The notes: generated by a model from the letters alone, not told the origin. Counted from the first letter of the stretch, positions 19,969-29,050 are shown. The stretch is DNA of 64,000 bases from Jeotgalibaca ciconiae (GCF_003955755.1 NZ_CP034465.1:806001-870000); one strand, 5' to 3'. Numbers and translations: made by a program.

Positions 19969-20664
19969 TCACAACTCTTCTAGCTCTTGAAGTGTAAATA
20001 ATAAATCATCTAACTGTTCTCGGTTCTCTTCCATTTGTTCAATCAATAATTCAATTAATTGCTGGTCTTCTTCTGAAAAATCTTTTTTACCATAGGTTCT
20101 TAATTCTTGTTTGAACCACTGCTCTCTTGCAACTAACGAATCATCATTCTGATTCGTTAAGTATTGACGATATCGAATCAACAAGGCTTTTTTTTCCGAC
20201 TCAGACAAATAGTCAAAACGTGCAAGTAATAAAACAGGCAAATAAATCATTCCACACTTATTCGCTACCGCTTCAAATGGGCGCATTAATTCAGGGATTG
20301 TGAATTTTTCTTCTCTTCCAGCTTGATAGGCTCGTTCATGAACACCTGTTGTCACTATTAAGCCAAATTCTTTCCCTGTAAGAAGGTTTCCTGTCTTTCC
20401 GTAAGCAAATCCTTCAGTAAGGACTTCATCCTGCCATTGCTTCAATAAGGGCGGTGAGCTATACCAGTATAAAGGAAATTGAAAAAGAATCCGATCATGT
20501 TCTAATAATAGTGTTTGTTCTTTTTGAATATCAATTTGATTACTAGGATATTCCTTTTCTAAATGATGCCAACTGACACCTTCCTCTGGCAAACTTTCCC
20601 ACAAAAAACGTTGTGTATGCGAATCTGCAATGCTTGGGTGGGAAATAATCAATAATGTACGCAT
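19969..20664 (-). CDS. NAD(P)H dehydrogenase (quinone)-like flavodoxin-fold protein
   Basis: About 231 residues. The N-terminal TLLIISHPSIADSHTQRFL and LLEHDRILFQFPLYWYSSPPLLKQWQDEVLTEGFAYG...LTGKEFGLIVTTG fit the NQO/KefF-type flavodoxin-like fold (FMN or FAD, reduces quinones with NAD(P)H). The last ~65 residues form an acidic helical tail (FSEEDQQLIELLIEQMEENREQLDDLLF) beyond the usual domain. I choose the ATG at 20664 after GGAG; the longer frame lacks support. It leads a unit with two small genes and spxH. The redox theme suits Spx control, but that is inference. Confidence 0.82.
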   Translation of the reverse strand: MRTLLIISHPSIADSHTQRFLWESLPEEGVSWHHLEKEYPSNQIDIQKEQTLLLEHDRILFQFPLYWYSSPPLLKQWQDEVLTEGFAYGKTGNLLTGKEFGLIVTTGVHERAYQAGREEKFTIPELMRPFEAVANKCGMIYLPVLLLARFDYLSESEKKALLIRYRQYLTNQNDDSLVAREQWFKQELRTYGKKDFSEEDQQLIELLIEQMEENREQLDDLLFTLQELEEL

Positions 20665-20824
20665 AGCAACTCCGTCCTTCATTTTTATTTCTTCTAAAAT
20701 CATAGCAATCGACGAGCAACAATTCAATGAATTAGCTTACACAATTTTCGTAAAAAATTTCGTAATAGCGGTAATATATCTTTTCCAACACACATCAAAG
20801 TAAAAATTTAGCAGCTGGATAGAT

Positions 20825-21031
20825 TAGAAAAGCGGACAAGTCCGCCTTGGCCTATGAAAAAATAGGAAATTTGACCCTGAATTGTCAGGAGACTTCACGC
20901 TTCAGCGGGTTAGTCGAATGATATGCGTTAGCGAGCAGCGAAGCGCGCAATGGGGCAAATTTATCTTTTTTTCACTAGGTCAGGACTTGGGAGCTAGACA
21001 TTGATGGTTGAACTTATAATCCCCTAGTCTA
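20825..21031 (+). repeat. dispersed palindromic intergenic repeat, copy B (long form)
   Basis: About 207 bp. Same ends and arms as 4056–4213, but with about 50 extra bases after the GACCCTGA motif (20881–20930; contains CACGCTTCAGCGGGTTAGTC and GAATGATATGCGTTAGCG). One base differs near the end (GATGGTTG for GATGGCTG). It lies between the flavodoxin-fold gene and the GH2 gene, at the border of housekeeping and accessory DNA. Confidence 0.85.
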
Positions 21032-21074
21032 TGAAAAAAAACGGTTAGGAGCTACCACCCAACCGTCTTCCTTT

Positions 21075-23330
21075 TTACTTTTTAATTTTTTGTAACTGCT
21101 TATTTAGATGATTCACAGCAACTTCTGGAATATCAGGAACCAAAGTTCTCAACAACTCTTCCACTTTTCTGTCTTTCATCATGCCTAGAGAACCTTTTTT
21201 CAATAATGCTTTTGTAATCGCCCGTGCTGCCTCAATAAGAACATCACCAGCTTCTTCATTTTTCAATATTTCTCCTACTGTATCTTGAATGGAATAAGCA
21301 GAAGGATCAATTTCTATGTTAACTTGGTCCGCTTTAATATCATCAAACCAATTCTGTACATTGCTCATATCAACAGCGTCATCTAAAACGTAAGCTGGAT
21401 TCGATTTCGTTACTTTTCGGAAAGTTACGGAATCTGTCCATTCATCAGTTTGTGCCGATATCTGTATAAATTCATTTTCTAAAGGAACATTCTTAAAGAC
21501 AAATACTTTCTTTCCTTCCAAGGTACCAAACTCTTTTCCATTTACACTTAACGTAACAGATGGCTGATTACTATATACCTTCACATCCATTTTATCGTAA
21601 GGACGTTCTGCATAACGACGACCAGCAATGTGCACAAATGGTTCATTGCTCCAATAAGCTTTATAAATATAGAAAGAATCTTTCTTAATCTTTCGATCGA
21701 GAGTTACCAGGCCTTTATTATTTCTTCCCAATACGCCGCCTTCGTCTCGATTGTCCGCACCAAAATCGAACATGTTCCAGTTATGAGTTGCCCACAGCCA
21801 AGGGCGTTCTTCAATCATTTGAGCTAAATGCTCATGATAGATTGCTTGATACTCTTCTGAATAGTCACCGCGGCCTGGGTTATCAGTATGAATACGGATA
21901 TTCGCTTCACAACCATATTCTGATATTCCAATTGCCCGCTCAGGATATTTCGTATGGAAAGCATCAAACCATTGGTCGTTTTCTTCTATTTCACCAAAGT
22001 ACCAGCCAAAGTAATGATTATAAGAAACAATATCGGTGATTTGATTGTGTTCACTTTCCATTGGCAACATCGAAACTTGGGCCATAGTTGTTAAGCGAGT
22101 ATTATCAAGTGAATGAGTCAATTCATTTAGATCTTTCAAATTTTCAATCAGTTGCTCTGAGTCGCCGCTGATTGTAATTTCATTTGAGATTCCCCAGAAA
22201 CAAATAGAAGGATGGTTGTAATTTTGTACAATCAATTCTTGCATTTGTGAGCGAGCATTTACATGTGCCGATGGATCTGCGTTCATTGCAGAAATAAATG
22301 GAATCTCGGCCCATACAACAAAACCCAAAATATCACACGCATCATAGAAAGCTTGGTTATGTTGGTAGTGTGCAAGACGAACGGTATTGGCACCAATCTC
22401 TTTAATAATTAACGCATCTTCCCAATGGTCTGCTTCCGTTAATGCATTTCCAATACCACATTTATCTTGGTGACGAGATACCCCGCGCAACGGCATAGAC
22501 TTGCCATTCAAGAAGAAGCCCTTCTGAGGGTCTACGTGGAATTCACGAATTCCCAGTAAACAAGAAACTTCATCCACTACATCGTTATTACGGACAAGAC
22601 TTGCTGTCACATGATAAAGATAGGGGTCTTCAATACCTTGCCATAAGTGTGCATTTTGCACAAATAAAGAATGGGTTTGTTTTTCATTTGCACTTAAATA
22701 GGATTCTGAAACGATTTGTTCCGACTCATCATAAATAGTAACAACCACTTGATCGGTTTCCTGCGGATTAGTGATAAAGGTTTCTGCAGAAACCCATGCA
22801 TGTTCCCCATCAATTTTAGAAGAAACAGTGAGGCCTTTCCCGCCCCAAAAATCTAAATCAAAGTGAGTTTCTGGTACAACGATGCATTTCACATCTCGGT
22901 ACATTCCACCATAGAACGTAAAATCAGCCGTTTGTGGGTAGACATTGTCCTGATGCGAATTGTCAGCACTCACTACAATCAAGTTAGTACGATCTTTTTG
23001 CAGCGTCTCAGTAACATCTACTCGAAAAGTAGAAAAGCCGCCTTCATGTCTGATTATTTTTTTATCATTCACATATACTTCAGCAGTATTTCCTACCCCT
23101 TCAAATTCTAAGTAAACACGGTCGCCTGGATCAACGGATGAATAACCGATTTCTTTGGCATAATAACCGATCCCCCGATGAAAATCACTTCCCCCATCCT
23201 GTCCATCTATATTATTCCACGTATGAGGCACCGTCACATCTTCCCATTCCTCTGGAAGGATTGTTGGTCTTTCTTGTTCAATTTTTGAAAATTTCCAATC
23301 ATCATTCAAATAATAGATTTTTCTCATCAT
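21075..23330 (-). CDS. GH2 family beta-glycosidase (beta-galactosidase/glucuronidase type)
   Basis: 751 residues, no signal peptide, so cytosolic. Order: sugar-binding domain (about 1–150, LNDDWKF...VPHTWNN), immunoglobulin-like domain (150–265), TIM barrel (266–560). The acid/base Glu384 is in FWGISNEITISG and the nucleophile Glu471 in IGISEYGCEA. A beta domain and a C-terminal helical segment (TVGEILKNEEAGDVL...LNKQLQKIKK) follow. Substrate cannot be read from sequence; beta-galactoside or beta-glucuronide are both possible. It is the last gene of the AraC–Gfo/Idh operon, 123 bp after the previous stop, with AGGAGG before the start. Confidence 0.92.
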   Translation of the reverse strand: MMRKIYYLNDDWKFSKIEQERPTILPEEWEDVTVPHTWNNIDGQDGGSDFHRGIGYYAKEIGYSSVDPGDRVYLEFEGVGNTAEVYVNDKKIIRHEGGFSTFRVDVTETLQKDRTNLIVVSADNSHQDNVYPQTADFTFYGGMYRDVKCIVVPETHFDLDFWGGKGLTVSSKIDGEHAWVSAETFITNPQETDQVVVTIYDESEQIVSESYLSANEKQTHSLFVQNAHLWQGIEDPYLYHVTASLVRNNDVVDEVSCLLGIREFHVDPQKGFFLNGKSMPLRGVSRHQDKCGIGNALTEADHWEDALIIKEIGANTVRLAHYQHNQAFYDACDILGFVVWAEIPFISAMNADPSAHVNARSQMQELIVQNYNHPSICFWGISNEITISGDSEQLIENLKDLNELTHSLDNTRLTTMAQVSMLPMESEHNQITDIVSYNHYFGWYFGEIEENDQWFDAFHTKYPERAIGISEYGCEANIRIHTDNPGRGDYSEEYQAIYHEHLAQMIEERPWLWATHNWNMFDFGADNRDEGGVLGRNNKGLVTLDRKIKKDSFYIYKAYWSNEPFVHIAGRRYAERPYDKMDVKVYSNQPSVTLSVNGKEFGTLEGKKVFVFKNVPLENEFIQISAQTDEWTDSVTFRKVTKSNPAYVLDDAVDMSNVQNWFDDIKADQVNIEIDPSAYSIQDTVGEILKNEEAGDVLIEAARAITKALLKKGSLGMMKDRKVEELLRTLVPDIPEVAVNHLNKQLQKIKK

Positions 23331-23453
23331 TCGAACCTCCTGTGCTTTTCTAGCTTTATTTTAATATACAGCGTGTCATAAAAATAGTGAATCTATCACT
23401 CTTGAGAAAAGCTCATGATGCTAGATGTGGTAGGTGCTATTTTACTAATCGAA

Positions 23454-24542
23454 TCATACTGAAAAATCGCTAATAACAATTGCTTGTTCCTGTGCTTTCA
23501 AGCATAATTCCTGTGCTTTGAAAATATGATCTTGTGTCATAGCATTTTCTGTTCCGTTAATGATGTCAAGAATCATTTCCCCAAAGAACGGGAAGCCGAC
23601 TTCGCCAGTAACTGCATAATGCTCTTCGCTATCTTTTGTTACTAAGAATACATGATCTCCTGTCTCTTCAGTGGCAACATTGATATATTTACGGATTTCA
23701 ATCGTTCCTTCTGTCCCAGTAATAAAGGTACGTCCGTCTCCCCATGTACCAAGTCCATCAGGCGTGAACCAATCTACCTTGAAAATAAAGCTTGCACCAT
23801 TTTCCCCTACTAATGTTGCATCTCCGTAGTCTTCCAATTCAGGTGTATCAGGATTACTGTAATTCCCTACTTTACTATGAAGAACTTTTGCATCTTTATT
23901 CCCAGTATAATAGAGGAATTGCTCAATTTGATGACTACCAATATCTGTTAAAATACCCCCATATTGTTCTTTTTTGAAGAACCATTCTGGACGTTTTTCT
24001 TTATCAAGTCGGTGTGGTCCAAAACCAGTTACTTGGATGACTTTACCGATTTTCCCTTCATTGATTAGTTGACCTGCAAAAATAGCCCCCTCAACGTGTA
24101 TACGTTCACTGAAGTAAACCCAGTATCTACGTCCTGTTTCTGCAGCTACTTTTTTCGTTTCTTCTAATTGTTCCATCGTTGTAAAGCCTGTTTTATCAGT
24201 GAAGTAATCTTTACCGGCTCGCATTACTCGATTTCCTAAAGCACTGCGCAAGTTCGGTACCGCTGCAGCAGCTACTAATTGAATTTCTGGGTCTTCCAAA
24301 ATTTGTTCCAATGAATCCGCTGCTGGAATTGCTGGAAATGCTTCTTGATAAGCTTTTAGTTTTTCTGGATCCGGATCATACACATACTTAATTGTAGCTC
24401 CAGCTTCTAGCAATCCATTCGACATTCCGTTGATATGTCCATGATCAAGCGCAGTGACCCCCACAACGAATTCACCTGCTTCAACCACCTTATTTACTTC
24501 TTTTCCTTTTGGAGCATAATTCATTCCATCTTTCCCGGACAT
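23454..24542 (-). CDS. Gfo/Idh/MocA family oxidoreductase (third of three)
   Basis: 362 residues. An N-terminal NAD(P)-binding Rossmann fold (VVGVTALDHGHINGMSNGLLEAGATIKYVYDPD; the usual GxGxxG is replaced by ALDHGH) is followed by the alpha/beta C-terminal domain. Within GRRYWVYFSERIHVEG and GGILTDIGSHQIEQFLYYTG are the conserved GG..xDxGxHxxD-type active-site residues. It resembles the subgroup with HGHINGM near the start, in which a His replaces the usual loop. Substrate unknown. It follows the isomerase gene by 34 bp. Confidence 0.88.
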   Translation of the reverse strand: MSGKDGMNYAPKGKEVNKVVEAGEFVVGVTALDHGHINGMSNGLLEAGATIKYVYDPDPEKLKAYQEAFPAIPAADSLEQILEDPEIQLVAAAAVPNLRSALGNRVMRAGKDYFTDKTGFTTMEQLEETKKVAAETGRRYWVYFSERIHVEGAIFAGQLINEGKIGKVIQVTGFGPHRLDKEKRPEWFFKKEQYGGILTDIGSHQIEQFLYYTGNKDAKVLHSKVGNYSNPDTPELEDYGDATLVGENGASFIFKVDWFTPDGLGTWGDGRTFITGTEGTIEIRKYINVATEETGDHVFLVTKDSEEHYAVTGEVGFPFFGEMILDIINGTENAMTQDHIFKAQELCLKAQEQAIVISDFSV

Positions 24543-24576
24543 TTATATTCCCCTTTCCATCTAACTTATTCTCTAT

Positions 24577-25440
24577 TTAAAATAAATCCTCATAACCTAA
24601 ATCAATCAAATGTTGACGCGATTCAGCTAAACATTCGAATGGATCACGCCCATAAGTATCGTCTTGTTCTACTAATAAATAACGCACCCCTGACTCTAAG
24701 CTTTGTTCAATAATTCCTTTCAGATCAAGACTTCCTTGCCCTAATTCAGCAAATTGAACTAAATCAGCAAAGTGACGATGGAAGGTCTCATTATCCCCTT
24801 CACGAAAAGCCGCCATTGCTTCTTGGGGCATTTGACTGATACGGTAGTCTTTCAAGTGGATAAGCTCAACTTTTCCTGCATAATCTTTAATTACCTCGAT
24901 TGGATCTGCTCCTCCACGATAAATCCAATGAACATCCAATTCAAATCCCAGCAAGGGTGCATTTTCACGAATGATATCCAGCATATACTTACCATCATAC
25001 TTAGCGAATTCAACATGATGGTTATGATAATACAAAGTAATTCCATCTTCTTTTAATCGCTTTGTTACTTCATTCGCTTGTTCACAGAATGCTAAAACTG
25101 TTTCCAGAGATTCCATGGACTCGCGGGGCAACATCCCAATTCTTAGCAAGTCACAATTTAATGTACGACAATCATCTACAATTTTATCGTAATGTGTTGT
25201 TAAAGATTCTTCTCCTGGGCGATTTGGTTTCAGCCCTGCACTCAATGAAGCTATCTCGATATCAAACTCTTCGCTGGCACGTTTAATCTCCGCCACATTT
25301 TCGGCTGTCATTTCAACTTGAGAAATCTCTACAGCACCGTATCCTAAATCAGCAACTCTCTTCAACGTTTCATAGGGACCTAACTCTTTAAATTCTTTTT
25401 TAACCGTGAATCCTTGCACACCGATTTTTGCTTTTGTCAT
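24577..25440 (-). CDS. Sugar phosphate isomerase/epimerase family protein (AP-endonuclease-2 TIM barrel)
   Basis: 287 residues, TIM barrel of the IolE/IolI/xylose-isomerase-like family. Typical pieces are GYGAVEISQVEMTAENVAEI, LYYHNHHVEFAKYDG (His ligands), LGFELDVHWIYRGG (Asp/His ligands) and VELIHLKDYRI (His), ending LGYLLVEQDD-like YLLVEQDDTYG (Glu), which together make a divalent metal site. Start ATG is 9 bp after GGAGG inside the end of the preceding gene (41-bp overlap). Beside Gfo/Idh enzymes it could be a keto-sugar isomerase, epimerase or a 3-keto-glycoside eliminating enzyme. Confidence 0.87.
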   Translation of the reverse strand: MTKAKIGVQGFTVKKEFKELGPYETLKRVADLGYGAVEISQVEMTAENVAEIKRASEEFDIEIASLSAGLKPNRPGEESLTTHYDKIVDDCRTLNCDLLRIGMLPRESMESLETVLAFCEQANEVTKRLKEDGITLYYHNHHVEFAKYDGKYMLDIIRENAPLLGFELDVHWIYRGGADPIEVIKDYAGKVELIHLKDYRISQMPQEAMAAFREGDNETFHRHFADLVQFAELGQGSLDLKGIIEQSLESGVRYLLVEQDDTYGRDPFECLAESRQHLIDLGYEDLF

Positions 25441-26446
25441 TCTTTATTTCCTCCATTTCAATGGTTCGTTGTTCTCTCGAAGACTTTTTCATTGCATCAA
25501 TCATAAGCATAGATGGTAAAGCATCTTCCGCAGATACATATTCGTCTGTATCAGCTTCAATTGCATTATAAAAACTCTGAATAAAGGTTGCGTGACTTGG
25601 ACCATAGTAAGATTTTGTCCCCTCTGCTCTCGCGTCTACCGCCAAGCTTTCTACATTTCCTTCAAAATCAACTTTAAATAATTGATAATTTTTGATCGTA
25701 AAAGTCGCCTGATCCGTAACGACTTCCACTTCCACACTTGAATCAGTCGCATAGGCATTTGTGGACATATATAAACCTTTTGTCCCTTCTGCAAAAGTAA
25801 AGTTGGCTACCGCAGTATCTTCAACTTCGACTTCATAATCTGTGATATTCGAAAGACTGGCTTTACATGCTGTGAGTTCTCCTCCTATTAACTGCATCAA
25901 ATCAAGTGTATGGATTGCTTGATTAATAATTGTTCCTCCGCCAGCAGTATCCATCTTCCCCCGCCATGGTTTGTCAATATAGTATTGGTCTGCACGATGC
26001 CAAGCAACAAGCCCTTTAATTGCTTTCACTTCTCCACTACTTCCCTCGCTAAGTACTTCAAGTAATTTTTGGGAAGTTGCATTATAACGATTTTGGAAGC
26101 AAATCGCTATTTTACTATTGGTTTTTTCAGCTAATTCTTTTACACAAACGCCTTCTTGATAGTCTAGAGAAAGTGGTTTTTCCTGTAGTACATGGACACC
26201 TTTTTCTGCACATAATTTGGTTATCGGATAGTGAAGGTAATGTGGCAAACAAATATGTACAACATCTAGCTCTTCATTCTTTAACATCGTTTCAACATCC
26301 GTATAAAAAGGTAGGTCTGGATAGACAGTCTTTAGCGTTTCATCAATATCACACACTGCAACAAGCTCTCCATTTTGAGCTTGTTTGATTCCTGCATAAT
26401 GAACGGATGAAACAGTACCTAAACCGATAATTGCTGCTCTCAGCAT
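25400..26446 (-). CDS. Gfo/Idh/MocA family oxidoreductase (second of three)
   Basis: About 348 residues. Rossmann motif LRAAIIGLGTVSSVHYAGIK, then conserved VHICLPHYLHYPITKLCAEKGVHVLQEKPLSLD (the E-K-P motif) and the C-terminal GGGTIINQAIHTLDLMQLIGG active-site stretch. I prefer ATG 26446 to a GTG three codons upstream, which sits too close to AAAGAG. Its tail runs 41 bp into the isomerase gene. Probably an NAD-dependent sugar or sugar-alcohol dehydrogenase; substrate unknown. Confidence 0.88.
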   Translation of the reverse strand: MLRAAIIGLGTVSSVHYAGIKQAQNGELVAVCDIDETLKTVYPDLPFYTDVETMLKNEELDVVHICLPHYLHYPITKLCAEKGVHVLQEKPLSLDYQEGVCVKELAEKTNSKIAICFQNRYNATSQKLLEVLSEGSSGEVKAIKGLVAWHRADQYYIDKPWRGKMDTAGGGTIINQAIHTLDLMQLIGGELTACKASLSNITDYEVEVEDTAVANFTFAEGTKGLYMSTNAYATDSSVEVEVVTDQATFTIKNYQLFKVDFEGNVESLAVDARAEGTKSYYGPSHATFIQSFYNAIEADTDEYVSAEDALPSMLMIDAMKKSSREQRTIEMEEIKNDKSKNRCARIHG

Positions 26447-26466
26447 AATTGTCACGTCTCTTTCTA

Positions 26467-27633
26467 TTATCTGGTCTCGTATTTTCCTTCTTCTTTAATC
26501 TTTTCATTCAATAATTCTAGATATTTATCATCATCAAAGTTCTCCAGTGATACTTCCTCATCCAGCCAACTCGATAAATGAATCGCATTCGCCAAACGGA
26601 CTCCGTTAATTCCTTCTACTCCCGGTGCTAACAAATCTTCCCCATGAAGAATGTGGCGAGCAAAATTTTCAAGAACACCTGAATGTTGTGCCCCCCAAGC
26701 TGAATCTGTTGTAAATGTTTCTTCTTCAACTAATTCTCTTTGTGTTTTACCGCCAGGGAAAGTAAAGCTTGTTCCTTCCGCCTTTACTCCCGCATTGATT
26801 TCTTGTTCTGTCATCGATAATCTTTTAACCGTTACTTTATTGCTGTCTTCTACTATGATTTTTCCTTTATCACCAAATATTTCCAGACGATCTGTCCCGA
26901 TCAAATCGTGCGTACAAGTGATGAAGACACCTGTTGCACCATTTCCATAATCCAATACAGCTGTTACTTCATCTTCAACAGCAATATCACGCTGGTAACC
27001 ATTTGTCGTTTTTGCATAGACAGATTTTGGTACTCCTGCGATCCATTGAAGAAGATCAAGCTGATGCGGTGCTTGGTTTACGAGAACGCCGCCCCCTTCT
27101 GCTCCCCAAGTTGCACGCCATTCGCTTTGATTATAATATGCTTGCGGACGATACCATGTTGTAATAATCCAATTTGTGCGACGAATCGCTCCAATTTCTC
27201 CATTAGTAACAATTTCTTTGATGCGTTGATATAACGGATTGTTTCGTTGGTTGAACATTATTGCATAGGTTACATCTTCTTTTGATGCTGCATATTCATT
27301 TAGTTCTTTTACTTGCTTTGTATACACACCTGCTGGCTTCTCATTCAATACGTGAATCCCTTTCCCTAATGCATACATCGCAATCTCGGGATGGAAATAA
27401 TGGGGAACAGTGGTAATAATTGCTTCCACTTCTCCACTGTCAATCATTTCTTTGTAGTTAGAAAAAATAGCTTTTTCAGGATACTTTTCTTTAAGGCTTG
27501 TAATCTTTTCTGGATCAATATCACAGAAAGCCACTAAATCCATGCTTGGAACCATTCCATCTTCGATAAACTTTGTATAATACGAACCTTGTGTTCCAGC
27601 ACCAATAATTCCAAATTTAAGTTTCTTCTCCAT
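26467..27633 (-). CDS. Gfo/Idh/MocA family oxidoreductase (first of three)
   Basis: 388 residues. Rossmann GxGxxG is FGIIGAGTQGSYYTKF; IITTVPHYFHPEIAMYALGKGIHVLNEKPAGV holds the EKP motif; ATWGAEGGGVLVNQAPHQLDLLQWIAG is the active-site stretch. It starts one base after the AraC stop, with AAAGGAG before the ATG, so it is tightly linked to the regulator. The three Gfo/Idh proteins in this operon are clearly different from one another, so they are not a recent triplication. Confidence 0.9.
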   Translation of the reverse strand: MEKKLKFGIIGAGTQGSYYTKFIEDGMVPSMDLVAFCDIDPEKITSLKEKYPEKAIFSNYKEMIDSGEVEAIITTVPHYFHPEIAMYALGKGIHVLNEKPAGVYTKQVKELNEYAASKEDVTYAIMFNQRNNPLYQRIKEIVTNGEIGAIRRTNWIITTWYRPQAYYNQSEWRATWGAEGGGVLVNQAPHQLDLLQWIAGVPKSVYAKTTNGYQRDIAVEDEVTAVLDYGNGATGVFITCTHDLIGTDRLEIFGDKGKIIVEDSNKVTVKRLSMTEQEINAGVKAEGTSFTFPGGKTQRELVEEETFTTDSAWGAQHSGVLENFARHILHGEDLLAPGVEGINGVRLANAIHLSSWLDEEVSLENFDDDKYLELLNEKIKEEGKYETR

Positions 27634-28449
27634 TTAAAAAGCTCCTTTTCCGTTTGTATATTGATTATTTTTTCTATATTGGCTCGGGGTCATGCCTACA
27701 TTTTGTTTAAAAAATCTGCTAAAATGGGCATCGCTTTCAAAACCGTGTTCAAAAGCAATTACTTTAATTGACTTTGAATGATCATTCAATAACGCGTATC
27801 GTGCTTGTGACAAACGATATCCCATCACATAGTGCATAATGGTATAGCCGGTAATTTCTTTAAATACATGGGAAAGATAAGATTTACTTAGATTTAAAGT
27901 ACTTGCTACATCTTCGATTGTAAAAGACTCACGGTAATGCTCAAAAACATAGGAAGAGATTTCTTCAGCGATTTTGGTTCTTTCATCTTCATAGTTTTGT
28001 GCTTTATCCATGACTCTTACCGTCGCCGAGTCAATTTTCAATAGAATTTGCACTAAAGCTAATTTTCGCTTTGCCTCATTTTTATAAGAAGAGTCTAAAG
28101 CATCAAGTTTCTTCATTGCCAAAAACATATTTTCAATACTGACAAGATCTTCTTTTTCGAATGTCCGAATTAATCCGTTACGATTTTCAGTAAAGAATTT
28201 TAACAAATCATCAATTTGTAAATCTGCTAATAAGGGCTCTATCCACTTAGCATCAAAATGAATAACACTTCGTTCATAATTTTCTTCGTTGCCGAAAACA
28301 TAAGCTCGATGAACAGTCATGCCATCCATCATTAATAAATCTCCGGGATGAAGGTAATAAATTTGATTTCCGACCAAAAAGCGACAATTCCCTCCATGAA
28401 ACAAGAAAATTTCATATTCCGAATGGGTATGGAAGTCTAGCCCCTGCAC
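27634..28449 (-). CDS. AraC family transcriptional regulator with cupin sensor
   Basis: At least 271 residues. The N-terminal cupin (GLDFHTHSEYEIFLFHGGNCRFLVGNQIYYLHPGDLLMMDG) binds the inducer; the C-terminal double helix-turn-helix is at about 165–260 (IEDVASTLNLSKSYLSHVFKEITGY... and HGFESDAHFSRFFKQNVGMTPSQYRK). It leads the Gfo/Idh–GH2 operon and likely controls it. The given start is the first usual codon (GTG), but it has no ribosome site and cuts the N-terminus short. In frame 14 codons upstream is an ATT (28491–28489) placed 6 bp after GGGGGG; that start would restore KLKANYRQKGNVQGLDFH, which looks family-like. Confidence 0.88.
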   Translation of the reverse strand: MQGLDFHTHSEYEIFLFHGGNCRFLVGNQIYYLHPGDLLMMDGMTVHRAYVFGNEENYERSVIHFDAKWIEPLLADLQIDDLLKFFTENRNGLIRTFEKEDLVSIENMFLAMKKLDALDSSYKNEAKRKLALVQILLKIDSATVRVMDKAQNYEDERTKIAEEISSYVFEHYRESFTIEDVASTLNLSKSYLSHVFKEITGYTIMHYVMGYRLSQARYALLNDHSKSIKVIAFEHGFESDAHFSRFFKQNVGMTPSQYRKNNQYTNGKGAF

Positions 28450-28488
28450 ATTGCCTTTCTGCCGGTAATTTGCTTTTAATTTTCCAGA

Positions 28489-28553
28489 AATCTTTATCCC
28501 CCCTTATATTGAATTCACTAGTCATTATATCAATTCCATTTTTGTATTAACAA
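28489..28553 (-). promoter_or_regulatory. promoter and ribosome site of the AraC operon, with ATT start candidate
   Basis: Minus strand TTGTTA (28553–28548), 18 bp, TATAAT (28529–28524). The Shine-Dalgarno AAGGGGGG ends at 28498 and is followed by ATAAAG and then ATT (28491–28489). There is a stop just upstream of the G-run in this frame, and no ATG, GTG or TTG before 28449. Confidence 0.6.
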
Positions 28554-28782
28554 TGACTAATAGTGCTTTCATTCTTGTTTTATTGACTAGAACTCTTATC
28601 CTTGGTATTAGAATCTTTTTTAGCGGTTCTTTAGCATATAGTTAGCTTTTCGTGGTTAATTAGAAAAACTTTAGTAAACTCAGCATAACGAAACTGACCC
28701 AAAAAGGTCAGTCACGTTCTTCCCTATCCTTAATTTCTTTGAAGAAACTGGCGTACATCTCTTCGTACTCTTCAACAGCAGG

Positions 28783-28919
28783 TTAATTTTTTCCTGTTGC
28801 ATTCAACTGATTGTTTTTGTATTCCTTTGGTGTGACGCCAATATTACTTTTGAAATAACGACAAGAATGTGTAATACCTTTAAAACCACAATCATGAAGT
28901 TTATCTATAATTTGGATAA
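28783..28919 (-). pseudogene. 3' remnant of a second AraC-family regulator
   Basis: Minus-strand translation gives IDKLHDCGFKGITHSCRYFK, then SNIGVTPKEYKNNQLN and a TAA at 28783. This is the second helix-turn-helix of an AraC protein (GF....F.R.FK...G.TP..YR pattern). Nothing upstream in the same frame extends it to a full gene. It differs from the intact AraC next to it, so it is a separate decayed gene rather than a duplication. Confidence 0.75.
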
Positions 28920-28997
28920 GGATACTGTTACAAAAATGCAAATTTCTTTAAGCCGGGAAGATTGAGAAGTTCGAAAGACATCAATTATAATAAGCAA

Positions 28998-29034
28998 CAA
29001 AAAACGAGCTGGGTAATTTCCCATCTCGTTTTTT
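28998..29034. terminator. bidirectional terminator-like hairpin
   Basis: AAAAAACGAG..GGG / CCC..CTCGTTTTTT around 28998–29034. It lies between the AraC remnant and repeat copy C, and would end transcription from the HAD gene side on the minus strand. Confidence 0.75.
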
Positions 29035-29050
29035 GCTTCTATATTTTTTT

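Noticed and set aside
21075-28491. Myo-inositol catabolic (iol) operon
   Set aside because: Gfo/Idh and isomerase members are present, but no IolB, IolC, IolD or IolJ homologues are nearby, so an iol operon is not supported.
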